Source: Planctomycetota bacterium (GTDB taxonomy: Bacteria; Planctomycetota; OFTM77). Taken from it: a stretch of DNA of 64,000 nucleotides. Made by a program: the position numbers and the translations under genes. How positions within the stretch are numbered: the stretch's first letter is position 1; the number at the start of each line of letters is the position of its first letter. This document shows, one piece after another, positions 34,595 through 43,086 of this stretch. The stretch spans positions 62,001 to 126,000 of the forward strand of contig JAJDCO010000154.1 in the NCBI GenBank assembly GCA_029260795.1, given 5' to 3'. The notes beneath the pieces were generated by a model, which worked only from the letters and a program-made list of their open reading frames with translations, had not been told where the DNA came from and ran no database searches.

Positions 34595-37489
34595 TTGTTC
34601 GACCGTGGCGCGAAGTGGATTCCGAGGCTCGCGTCTCTGCTCTGGGCGATGCTCATCACCGCGGGAATGGCGACCGCGCAAGAGCCCACGCCTGAGGGCG
34701 AGACACCGACCGAGACGGCCGAGGGTGAGACGCCCTCCGAGTCCAGTCCCGAGCGAGCCGAAGACGATTCGTCCGATGCCGAGCCTTCCGAGAGTCTCGG
34801 CGCCGGTCAGCAATCGGATGAAGAGAAGCAGCGAGATCGTTGGCAGCGGCTCTTCAATGAGCTCGTCGATCCCAAGACCGATGACTCGGCCCGAGGCGTC
34901 GCGGCGGCCCGGCTCTTCAGCGAAGGGGACGCCAGCATTCGCACTCGGCTGCGCGAGACGCTTCGCCAGCCCGATCTTCCCGGAAACGTTCGGGCCGGCA
35001 TCCTGATCGGCATCGCTCTCGAGGTCGATTCGCTGTTCGACGATGAGCATGCGGACGTGCTCGCCGACTTCCTGCTCTGCGCTGCGGGCGAGCCGGGGAC
35101 GCGAGCTGAGAGAGCCGCCACCGCCAGGCTCCTCGCGGAGCTCGACACTTTGACGGGGCCCGGGGATCGCGAAGCCCTCGCCTTGAAGGAGCGCCGAATT
35201 CGGGAGCGGATCAACGATTCACAGGCCGTGTTCGGGGAACGACTCGGAGCCGGGCGCATCGCAGCTGCCCGACAGGATCTCGAGGCCGTTCCCCTTCTCT
35301 TGGGTTGCCTGAGCGACGCCACTGCAAAGGGTGACGACTTCGAGGAGATGCGGCGCACGGCCGCTGAGCAAGAGCAGCTGGTGGAGGTCCTGCGCCAGCT
35401 GACCGGTTTGCGTCTCGGCCCCGACGAAGCCTCTTGGCGAGCGTGGTGGGTCGAGTTCACCGGCGAGGATGAAGCCGCCTGGCAGGAGCGCTGGAGTAGC
35501 CAGCGGACGCCCGAGATCCTTCGTCTCGCCCGCTGGGCCGTCGACCGTCGAGAGCGAGAGGTCGTCGAGCTGAAGAAGCGCGTCCTCGATCTGGCGCCCG
35601 AGGAGCTGATCGCGGCGGATCGCGGCCTCTTCGACGTGACCGACCCCGAGATCCGACTCTACTCGGCCAGTCGATTGATCGAGTATGCCGAGCGAGCCAA
35701 CGGAAACGGTCGCCTGCGGCCGACCATTGAAGCGGCCCTGCCGCGGATGCTGGCGCGTCTGGATCGAGAAGGCTCTCCGGCGATTCGCGAGCTCCTCATC
35801 GAGCTTCTCAGCCGGTATGGCTCTCAGAGTGAAGCGGTTCGCGATCGTTTGCTCGAGCTCGCTCGAAGAGGCCCGCTGGTCGAGAAGCGGTGCTCGGTTC
35901 AAGCCTTGAGTCGTTTCAGCGGCCTGGTCGTGTTTCGCGATTTGGGCGCATTGCTCGATCGCCTAGTCAGCGGTCTCGAAGACACGTCGTTGCTCGGCGA
36001 CTCACTGCGCGCTCTGACCTCGGTGAATCAGCACACGGCTGACGAGGATCGTCCCCAGGAGTTCGTCGCGACTCAGAGGCAGGTCGGCAAGGCCGTGCTC
36101 GGCTTGCTCAAGGAGTCGAAGACGCGAGGTCTCGATGCTTCGATCGAGACTCAGCTCCTCAAGACCCTGGGCGCGTTTCCCGTCGCAGACGCCACGACCT
36201 TCATTCCTTCCGTCTTGGCCGATCGCGAGATCGATCGATGGAAGATCCGGTTGGAGGCCGTGCGAAGTGTCGAGGCCTGGAGAGACCTCGAGAATGCTCG
36301 TGAGGTCGCCGTCTCGACGCTGCTCGGTGGCTTGGGGGATCCGTCTCCCGAGGTCCGCCTCGAGATCCTCAAGCAGCTGGCGTTGAAGCATCTCAAGGAT
36401 CTTCCCGAAGGGCTCGCGGATCAAAGGACCTCCTGGGCCGAGGCTCTAGCCGGGCACATTCGCAAGACGAGCTGGGGAGCTGCCAACGAGCACGAGTTGG
36501 TGCAAGCGCTGGCCGCGTTCACTCTGCTCCGATCGCCCGATGTGACTCCACCCGCCATCACCGACCTCTTGGCGCGTTTCCGAGAGCCGACGGCGGCTGA
36601 GAGCTCTGGCCGATTCCGTGAAGCGGCTCGATGCTTGATCAGCGTCTTGGGGGCGGATCACGGTGCGCTGCAAGCCGTGGCGGAGCGCCTGGCTGCGGAC
36701 GGGGCCGTCTTCGCGGCGGCCAACGTTCTCGATGAGCTCCTGCAGCACCTACCCGAGCCCGAGCTGGTCGCACCCGATCCGGCCGCGTCGACTCGAGGGA
36801 ACGTTCGCTGGCAGGTGACCGAAGACTTGGCAGCCTTGTGGCTTCGCTGTGACGATGGCTGGGGACGGGAAGCGCTGCCGCATCTCGAGAGCTTGCGCGC
36901 GAAGAGCCCGTCACGGAGCATCGACTTGATGCTCGCACGAGCTCTCGAAGCTCAAGACCGCATCGACGAAGCCATCCTGGCGTGGCGAGCACTGGCAGCC
37001 GGTGCGGTCGCGAACGATGCCGAGGCGGCTCGGATCACCAAGGGCCTCGTCGGAGCTCTTCTCCGGAAAGGGGGCGAGCCCGAGCGAAAGGAAGCTGGCG
37101 AGCTCCTCGCCGGCCTCGGAGAGTGGATCCCGACCGCCGACGAGCACGACCGGGATCTCTTGGCGCGCTATGCGCGAGCCGTCATGGACGGAACGAGCCC
37201 CACCGAAGCGCAGCGTGGCATCGAGGCACTCGAAAGGCTGGTCGAGGTGGCTCGGGCGAGCTCACCGATCATCTGGGATTGGCGCGCGGGGCTGGCCGAG
37301 GCCTTGTTGGCGCGCCAGTCGGCCGCGGACCTCGACGCGGCTCAGCGACTCCTCGACCTGGGGGAGGGGGCCGCGCTTTCCGCAGAGCAAAGCCGACGAT
37401 TCGAGTCGCTTCGCAAGCAGCTCGCGACCCTGCGTCAGGCGAGCGTCGACGCGGCACCGACGAACGGCGGAGACCACGGCGACAAGTGA
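34595..37489 (+). CDS. Large exported HEAT/TPR-type repeat protein
   Basis: The 964-residue product has a signal peptide (RLASLLWAMLITAGMATAQ) followed by a Thr/Glu/Ser-rich acidic linker of about 60 residues. Then come long helical repeats of HEAT type (VRLEILKQLALKHLKDLPEG) and, in the last third, TPR-like repeats (LMLARALEAQDRIDEAILAW). No catalytic motif is seen. A surface or periplasmic scaffold is the likely role. The TTG at 34595 is chosen because GCGGAG lies 6 bases ahead and the signal peptide starts there; the frame to 34508 has no ribosome site. It stands alone between its own promoter and the tRNA gene. It shares the repeat style, but no evident close similarity, with the 1141-residue protein at 20.4-23.8 kb. 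Confidence 0.82.
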   Translation: MFDRGAKWIPRLASLLWAMLITAGMATAQEPTPEGETPTETAEGETPSESSPERAEDDSSDAEPSESLGAGQQSDEEKQRDRWQRLFNELVDPKTDDSARGVAAARLFSEGDASIRTRLRETLRQPDLPGNVRAGILIGIALEVDSLFDDEHADVLADFLLCAAGEPGTRAERAATARLLAELDTLTGPGDREALALKERRIRERINDSQAVFGERLGAGRIAAARQDLEAVPLLLGCLSDATAKGDDFEEMRRTAAEQEQLVEVLRQLTGLRLGPDEASWRAWWVEFTGEDEAAWQERWSSQRTPEILRLARWAVDRREREVVELKKRVLDLAPEELIAADRGLFDVTDPEIRLYSASRLIEYAERANGNGRLRPTIEAALPRMLARLDREGSPAIRELLIELLSRYGSQSEAVRDRLLELARRGPLVEKRCSVQALSRFSGLVVFRDLGALLDRLVSGLEDTSLLGDSLRALTSVNQHTADEDRPQEFVATQRQVGKAVLGLLKESKTRGLDASIETQLLKTLGAFPVADATTFIPSVLADREIDRWKIRLEAVRSVEAWRDLENAREVAVSTLLGGLGDPSPEVRLEILKQLALKHLKDLPEGLADQRTSWAEALAGHIRKTSWGAANEHELVQALAAFTLLRSPDVTPPAITDLLARFREPTAAESSGRFREAARCLISVLGADHGALQAVAERLAADGAVFAAANVLDELLQHLPEPELVAPDPAASTRGNVRWQVTEDLAALWLRCDDGWGREALPHLESLRAKSPSRSIDLMLARALEAQDRIDEAILAWRALAAGAVANDAEAARITKGLVGALLRKGGEPERKEAGELLAGLGEWIPTADEHDRDLLARYARAVMDGTSPTEAQRGIEALERLVEVARASSPIIWDWRAGLAEALLARQSAADLDAAQRLLDLGEGAALSAEQSRRFESLRKQLATLRQASVDAAPTNGGDHGDK

Positions 37490-37569
37490 GATCGGACTCG
37501 TATCGAGCTGTCGCAGCTTGCCCCGACCAGTCGCCTCGATGATGGCGAAGAGACTTTTCCGGACTTCGG

Positions 37570-37598
37570 TTGACAGCCTTGAGGTCGCTCACTATCCT
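37570..37598 (+). promoter_or_regulatory. Strong sigma-70 type promoter of the initiator tRNA gene
   Basis: TTGACA (37570-37575) matches the -35 consensus fully and TATCCT (37593-37598) the -10 consensus in four of six positions, at the ideal 17-base distance. Transcription would begin near 37605, about 9 bases before the tRNA. Confidence 0.75.
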
Positions 37599-37613
37599 AC
37601 GCCCTCTCAACGA

Positions 37614-37690
<77 letters not shown>

Positions 37691-37699
37691 ATCAAGATC

Positions 37700-37727
37700 G
37701 AGCCTCGGAGGGGTTACTCCGGGGCTC
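37700..37727 (+). terminator. Terminator hairpin behind the tRNA gene
   Basis: GAGCCTCGGAG (37700-37710) pairs with CTCCGGGGCTC (37717-37727) over 11 bp with one T-G wobble and a six-base loop, followed by GTTTCGATT. The stem starts 10 bases behind the tRNA CCA end. Confidence 0.7.
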
Positions 37728-37858
37728 GTTTCGATTGGTTCGATCGAGGTCCGCCGTCGGTCGACCTCCAGCGCGACGTTCATCGATTGGATTTGTGCAC
37801 TAGCGGTCTATCGTTTCGCCTCGTAGTTGGGAGCGGCACCGAAACACCGCAAGAGATG

Positions 37859-37898
37859 TCCCGTTCGGACGCGCTTGCCGTGCGAACGGGAGTATGCT
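37859..37898 (+). promoter_or_regulatory. Inverted repeat next to a -10-like box upstream of a beta-propeller gene
   Basis: TCCCGTTCG (37859-37867) and CGAACGGGA (37883-37891) form a perfect 9-bp inverted repeat with 15 bases between the arms (24 bases centre to centre). A -10-like TATGCT (37893-37898) starts two bases behind the second arm. It could be an operator overlapping a promoter, or a leader hairpin. No -35 box is obvious. The rest of 37728-37975 shows nothing else. Confidence 0.4.
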
Positions 37899-37975
37899 CG
37901 AATCCGGGCATTGAGGGCCATTCCGAGACCGTCGGAACGGTACGAAGCGAGTTCGCAGGACACGAGGGAGACGTC

Positions 37976-40213
37976 ATGGGCATCCGTTGCGCCTGGCTTC
38001 TATTGATGCTCGGCGGAATTGCCGCTCCGGCGGCGGTCGCTGACGACGATTTGACCGCGACCGCGGTCGAAGGTTGGCTCCGTTGGCGGGGCCCCGATCA
38101 AGCCGGTACCTCACCCGAGAAGGGCTTGGTCGAGGCGATTGAGCTCGATGGCAAGAACCACGCGTGGACGTATCCTCTCGCGGGGCGGGGCGTGCCCGTC
38201 ATCGCGGGCACTCGACTCTACGCGCTAGGCTACGAAGGAACGGGCGCCGATCTCCAAGAGATGATCGTCTGCCTGGACGCGCGCACGGGTGCAATGATCT
38301 GGGAGTACCGCTTCAGCGACTTCCTGAATGACTCGATCTACAGCCGCTATGCGATCGGCAGTCCGACCATCGATTCGGCGACCGGCAACGTCTACTCGAT
38401 GACGTCGGCCGGATTGCTGAACTGCTTCACCTGGGACGGTCACCTGGTGTGGCAGCGAAGCCTGATGGAGGAGAACGGTCGCCTGACGTTTCCCAACGGA
38501 CGCATCGGAGCCCCGATCGTCGAGGGCGACCTGATCATCGTCCATGGGATCACGACCAACTGGGGTGGCGAGGGGCCGGCGCGCGACCGGTTCTACGCAT
38601 TCCAGAAGACGTCCGGCGAGCCGGTCTGGGCGACGACTCCGGGCGTCGAGCCCAAGGACTCCTCGTTCTCGACTCCGGCGATCGAATGGCGTAACGGCCG
38701 TCGCGTCCTCTATGCCGGCACGGGCTGTGGCCACATCGTCGCGATCGACGCGCGCACGGGCGAGAGCCTCTGGCGCTATCGCATGACGATCGGCGGCGTG
38801 AACTGCTCGCCGGTGATCTCCGGTGACAAGCTGATCGCGATCCACGGCAAGGAGAACCTCGATACGTCCGAGATGGGACGCATGGTTTGTCTTCCGCTCG
38901 GCGCGGAGCCGAAGGCCGGCGAGCAAGGACCGGTCGTGCTTCCGCTCGAGACCGAGGTCTGGCGCAATCACCTGTCGATCTTCACGAGCTCGCCCGTCTT
39001 GGCAGGCAACCGGATCTACCAGACGGTCCACACCGGAGAGCTGACGGCCGTGAATGCCGACACCGGTGAGATCCTGTGGGAAGAGAAGCTGGGCGCCGAG
39101 CAGATCCACGCCTCTCCACTCTGGGCCGACGGCAAGCTCTACGTTCCGATGAACGACGGGTCCTTTCACGTCATTCGCCCGACGGACCAAGGCCCGACGA
39201 CGCTCAGCAAGATACAGCTCGCGGGCTCTTGCCTCGGAGCGCCTTCGGTGTGGGACGGTCGCATCTATATCCACACGACCGAGGCCCTGTACTGCTTCAC
39301 GGATACTTCTCGGCCGGCGCCTCCCGAGACGGCTCCGGCCACGCAGCTGCAGATCGTACCGTCCGACGTGATCGCGAAGCGTGGCGATCGAGTGCGCTTC
39401 ACGGTGCGAGCGCTCGATGCCAAGGGCAACCTGGTTCGCGCCAACCTGCCCGAGGCCTCATTCGAGCTTCCGGGCTCCTTGGGCCTCTCGGTCACCTCCG
39501 AGCAAGAGCTGGTCGTCTCGTCCGACAGCCCATTTGGCTCCGGCATGGCGAAGGCGGCTTGGAGTGGTGCCACGGGCAGCGTTCGGGTTCGTGTCGTGCC
39601 CGGCGACCGATACGACGAGGGCTTCGATGAGATCCCGTTGAATGTGAAGCACTACGACGAAGAAGGCGTGATGATGGCCTTCCCGCCGTCGCACTGGTTC
39701 AGCTCGCGACCGAAGTGGGAGGTCCGGGATCGAGAGGGCGAGCGCGTCTTGGCGAAGCGGATGGACAACACGTTGTTCCAGCGCACGACCGGACTGATCA
39801 GCGCAATCGACATCCACGACTACACGGCTCAGGTCGACATCTTGAGCGACGGCAACCGACGCTCGATGTCTTCTGCGGGCCTCGTGAACCAACGCTACCT
39901 GATCGTGCTGAAAGGCAATGCGAAGGACCTCGAGATCAGCTCGAATCACGAGCGGATCAAGGAGTCGGTTCCCTACCGCTGGAAGCCGAAGGTCTGGTAC
40001 CGGTTGAAGACCCGCGTCGAGAATCAGTCCGATGGCTCGACGATCGTCCGCGCGAAGGTCTGGCCTCGAGACGAGTCTGAGCCCGCGCTCTGGAACATCG
40101 AATACACTCACAAGAACGGTCACCGTCACGGTGCCTTCGGGATCTACGGCTACACTCCCCAAAGTCGCAATCGAGTCTATCTCGACAATCTCCTGGTGAC
40201 TCCCAATGACTGA
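37976..40213 (+). CDS. Secreted PQQ-like beta-propeller protein with C-terminal concanavalin-like domain
   Basis: The 745-residue product has a signal peptide (CAWLLLMLGGIAAPAAVA). The PQQ-like blades include IVCLDARTGAMIWEY, IVAIDARTGESLWRY and LTAVNADTGEILWEEK (about 30-450). A short Ig-like segment follows (RGDRVRFTVRALDAKGNLV), then a C-terminal beta-rich domain (about 560-745) like the concanavalin-like domains of exported planctomycete proteins. The likely location is periplasm or cell surface; the role may be sugar or protein binding. The ATG at 37976 has GAGGGAG upstream; a longer frame to 37787 reads through the promoter region and is rejected. The next beta-propeller gene follows 19 bases later. 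Confidence 0.87.
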   Translation: MGIRCAWLLLMLGGIAAPAAVADDDLTATAVEGWLRWRGPDQAGTSPEKGLVEAIELDGKNHAWTYPLAGRGVPVIAGTRLYALGYEGTGADLQEMIVCLDARTGAMIWEYRFSDFLNDSIYSRYAIGSPTIDSATGNVYSMTSAGLLNCFTWDGHLVWQRSLMEENGRLTFPNGRIGAPIVEGDLIIVHGITTNWGGEGPARDRFYAFQKTSGEPVWATTPGVEPKDSSFSTPAIEWRNGRRVLYAGTGCGHIVAIDARTGESLWRYRMTIGGVNCSPVISGDKLIAIHGKENLDTSEMGRMVCLPLGAEPKAGEQGPVVLPLETEVWRNHLSIFTSSPVLAGNRIYQTVHTGELTAVNADTGEILWEEKLGAEQIHASPLWADGKLYVPMNDGSFHVIRPTDQGPTTLSKIQLAGSCLGAPSVWDGRIYIHTTEALYCFTDTSRPAPPETAPATQLQIVPSDVIAKRGDRVRFTVRALDAKGNLVRANLPEASFELPGSLGLSVTSEQELVVSSDSPFGSGMAKAAWSGATGSVRVRVVPGDRYDEGFDEIPLNVKHYDEEGVMMAFPPSHWFSSRPKWEVRDREGERVLAKRMDNTLFQRTTGLISAIDIHDYTAQVDILSDGNRRSMSSAGLVNQRYLIVLKGNAKDLEISSNHERIKESVPYRWKPKVWYRLKTRVENQSDGSTIVRAKVWPRDESEPALWNIEYTHKNGHRHGAFGIYGYTPQSRNRVYLDNLLVTPND

Positions 40214-40232
40214 ACAGACGAGGAGCCCTCAC

Positions 40233-41822
40233 GTGTCACTCATCGCACACCGTGGTCGGCGGGCGGTCGGCTCGCTCGCCTTGGCCTTCGCGCTCGCGAC
40301 CCCTCTGGCTCGTGCGCAGGACTGGCCCCGCTGGGGGGGTGGTCCCACGAACAACATGGCGGCCCCGGAAGCCAAGGGTCTTCCGCAGAGCTTCAGCATC
40401 GGCGACTTTGTCGGCAACACCGACGAGATCGACCTCGAGAAGTGCTCCAACGTGCGTTGGATCGCGAAGCTCGGCTCCCAGACCTACGGGAACCCGACCG
40501 TTTCGCAAGGACGAGTCTTCGTCGGAACGAACAACGATCAGCCGCGGGATCCCAAGCTCATCGGGGATCGCTCTCCGGTCTACTGCTTCGACGAGAAGAC
40601 CGGTGAGTTCCTCTGGCAGTTCAACGTGCCCAAGCTCGGCGCCGGCAAGGTCAGCGATTGGGAGTTCCTCGGCATCTGCTCGTCTCCGGCCATCGAGGGC
40701 GATCGCGTCTACGTGATCACGAACCTCTGCGAGGTCGTCTGCCTCGACATCGATGGCTTCGCAGACGGCACCAACGACGGAGCCTATCAGGACGAGGCCG
40801 CTTACTTCGGCGGACGAGGTAACGAGCCCATCGCTCCGGGCAAGCTGGATGCCGACATCCTCTGGGTCTTCGACATGATCGGTGAGTGTGGCGTCTCGCC
40901 TCACAACGTCACTTCGAGTTCGGTCCTCATCGTCGGTGATCAGGTTTGGGCGACGACCTCGAATGGCGTCGACTACGGTCACGTCGACATGCCCAATCCG
41001 AGCGCACCCAGCCTGATCGTGCTCGACAAGAAGACCGGTGCACTCCTCGGTGAGGAGTTCTCGGGCCTGGGTGAGAGGACCTTCCACTGTACCTGGAGCT
41101 CTCCAGGATTCCTCGAAGCGGATGGCCTGAAGCTCGCGATCTACGGGGGACCCGATGGCTACTGCTACGCCTTCGACCCGAAGCCGGTCTGGAACGAGGA
41201 AGAGGAGCTCGACGTCCTCAAGGAGGTCTGGCGCTGCGACATCAACAAGCCCGAGTATCGCGTCAAGGACGGCAAGCCCGTCAAGTACGCCACGCGCGGT
41301 GGCCCCTGTGAGATCATCGCCTCGCCCGTCATCTACAAGAACAAGGTCTACGCTCTAATCGGACAAGATCCCGAGCACGGTGAAGGCGTCGGCAACCTCG
41401 TCTGCATCGACTCGACCAAGAAGGGCGACATCACCCAGAGCGGAAGGCTGTGGGAGTTCAGTGACATCCATCGCAGCATCTCGACGCCTTCCATCGTCGA
41501 CGATCTCGTCTACGTGGCCGACTACTCGGGCTTCGTCTACTGCCTGGATGCGAACAACGGCAAGTTGTACTGGAAGTACGATACCTTCGGGCACATCTGG
41601 GGCTCGACACTGGTCGCGGATGGCAAGGTCTACATCGGCAATGAGGACGGCTACTTGACCATCCTTCGAGCCGGCAAGGAGATGAAGAAGCTCGCCGAGA
41701 TCGACATGAAAGCGCCGGTTTACTCGTCGCCCATCGTCGCCAACGGTGTGCTGTACATCGCCACTCAGACCCATCTCTTCGCCATTCAGGACGGAGCCCA
41801 GGTTCCGACTCGTATCAACTGA
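40233..41822 (+). CDS. Secreted PQQ-like beta-propeller protein
   Basis: The 529-residue product begins with a signal peptide (GSLALAFALATPLARAQ) and the opening DWPRWGGGPTNN seen in many exported PQQ-like proteins. Blades such as VYCFDEKTGEFLWQF, LIVLDKKTGALLGEE and VYCLDANNGKLYWKY run to the end. It lacks the calcium and quinone ligands needed to call it a dehydrogenase, so it is best read as a binding or scaffold propeller. I place the start at GTG 40233 because GAGGAG lies 7 bases ahead. The ATG at 40206, which overlaps the preceding stop region, is an alternative adding nine residues; both keep the signal peptide. It is probably co-transcribed with the 745-residue propeller upstream. Confidence 0.85.
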   Translation: MSLIAHRGRRAVGSLALAFALATPLARAQDWPRWGGGPTNNMAAPEAKGLPQSFSIGDFVGNTDEIDLEKCSNVRWIAKLGSQTYGNPTVSQGRVFVGTNNDQPRDPKLIGDRSPVYCFDEKTGEFLWQFNVPKLGAGKVSDWEFLGICSSPAIEGDRVYVITNLCEVVCLDIDGFADGTNDGAYQDEAAYFGGRGNEPIAPGKLDADILWVFDMIGECGVSPHNVTSSSVLIVGDQVWATTSNGVDYGHVDMPNPSAPSLIVLDKKTGALLGEEFSGLGERTFHCTWSSPGFLEADGLKLAIYGGPDGYCYAFDPKPVWNEEEELDVLKEVWRCDINKPEYRVKDGKPVKYATRGGPCEIIASPVIYKNKVYALIGQDPEHGEGVGNLVCIDSTKKGDITQSGRLWEFSDIHRSISTPSIVDDLVYVADYSGFVYCLDANNGKLYWKYDTFGHIWGSTLVADGKVYIGNEDGYLTILRAGKEMKKLAEIDMKAPVYSSPIVANGVLYIATQTHLFAIQDGAQVPTRIN

Positions 41823-41826
41823 GTCG

Positions 41827-43026
41827 GTGACCTTCTTTCGGATCTCGGCCTTCTTCGGGGCCGCTCTCGGAGTGACGGCGTCCGTCGTCCACCCGGGGCC
41901 GCCCGTCGTTCTTGACGTGCGGGTCTCGCCGACCGAGGTCCGCTGGACGCTGCGTGGGGAGCAGTCCGCCTTGCATCCTTGGCTGGGCCTCGAGCAACCC
42001 CTCGATCTGACTCGGATCGAGGAGAGGAGTCGGGTCGAGGCGGCCGTCGCCTCGACTCTGCGCGACTCGCTCGCGCTCACGATCGACGGTGTGAGAGCCT
42101 CGCCCCGCCTCGAGGTCGTTCGGGCTCCCGATCGGTCGTGGTTCGATGGGGAGGTCGCCACCGAGATCGAGCTCGTCTCACCGGTGAGTCGGCTTCCGAC
42201 CGACATCGGCGTTCGCTGGCAGCGGCGCTTCGACCAGAACCTATGGGAAGGCCGTTCCCTGCCGGTGCGGGTGGCTTGCTTCGGGCGACACGAGTTTCAC
42301 GCACTCTCCGAGATCGAGCCGGAGTGTCATTGGCATGTCGGGCGATCGGAGCGTCGCCGCGCCGGACTCGGGAGCGAGGCACGAGATACTTCGACGGTCG
42401 TACCGGCGCCGCCCACTCCGTCCTGGCCACTCTGGGCGATCGTGCCCCTCTGGCTCTTGGGCGGAGCTCTCTGGTGGCGAGCTCGATCGAGGCGAGGACG
42501 TTGGATCCTCCTCCCCTCGTTGGTCTTGGCGACGGTCGGCTTGGTCTGGGCCCAAGAGCGGCTCTCGGCGCCGCCCGACGCTCTGGAAGATCTCCCGCAG
42601 CGGGAGAGATTCGTCGAGCTGCAGCGCCGCTTGTATGCGGCCTTCGACACTTCGGATGCGAGCGAGGCCTACGATCGCCTGGCGGAATGCTTGCATCCGA
42701 CCATCCTCGACGAAGAGTATCAGCGTCTGTTCGAGAGTCTCGTTTTGCGGGATGAGGGCGGCGTTGTGTGTCAGGTCGAGAGGATCGAGGTGCTCGACGG
42801 AGAAGTCCTGGGCGACCGAGAGCCGCCGACCGATCCGCCAGCAGGAGCTGAGTCCGGCTACTGGATTCGTTGGCACTGGCGAGTGCATGGGCGGGTCTCC
42901 CACTGGGGTCACGAGCATGCTCGCTCTCTCGAGCTGCGTGCGGAATACTGGGTCGCCCGGATCCCGGCCGGCTGGCGCATCGCGCGAACCGATATCCTCG
43001 AGCAGACACGGCTGGAGACCGACTAG
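41827..43026 (+). CDS. Membrane protein of unknown function
   Basis: I do not recognise this 399-residue protein. It starts with a hydrophobic segment (ISAFFGAALGVTASVV), has a large extracytoplasmic domain (about 20-190), then two membrane helices (PLWAIVPLWLLGGALWW and PSLVLATVGLVWA), then a second soluble domain of about 165 residues. That domain contains LYAAFDTSDASEAYDRLAEC and an Ig-like, Trp-rich end (GYWIRWHWRVHG). The start is the GTG at 41827, five bases behind the propeller stop; no strong ribosome site is visible, so coupling is likely. The gene lies between a secreted propeller and a polytopic spermidine-synthase-like protein and probably shares their transcript. Confidence 0.75.
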   Translation: MTFFRISAFFGAALGVTASVVHPGPPVVLDVRVSPTEVRWTLRGEQSALHPWLGLEQPLDLTRIEERSRVEAAVASTLRDSLALTIDGVRASPRLEVVRAPDRSWFDGEVATEIELVSPVSRLPTDIGVRWQRRFDQNLWEGRSLPVRVACFGRHEFHALSEIEPECHWHVGRSERRRAGLGSEARDTSTVVPAPPTPSWPLWAIVPLWLLGGALWWRARSRRGRWILLPSLVLATVGLVWAQERLSAPPDALEDLPQRERFVELQRRLYAAFDTSDASEAYDRLAECLHPTILDEEYQRLFESLVLRDEGGVVCQVERIEVLDGEVLGDREPPTDPPAGAESGYWIRWHWRVHGRVSHWGHEHARSLELRAEYWVARIPAGWRIARTDILEQTRLETD

Positions 43027-43086
43027 GGGAGGCGTGCGTCGTTCAGGGCGCGTGCCGCGAAGATCGAACGGACCGATCGAGGCGAA

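Noticed and set aside
37976-41822. Reading the beta-propeller proteins as quinoprotein (PQQ) dehydrogenases
   Set aside because: The PQQ-like blades are present, but no quinone or calcium ligands or catalytic Asp could be recognised.
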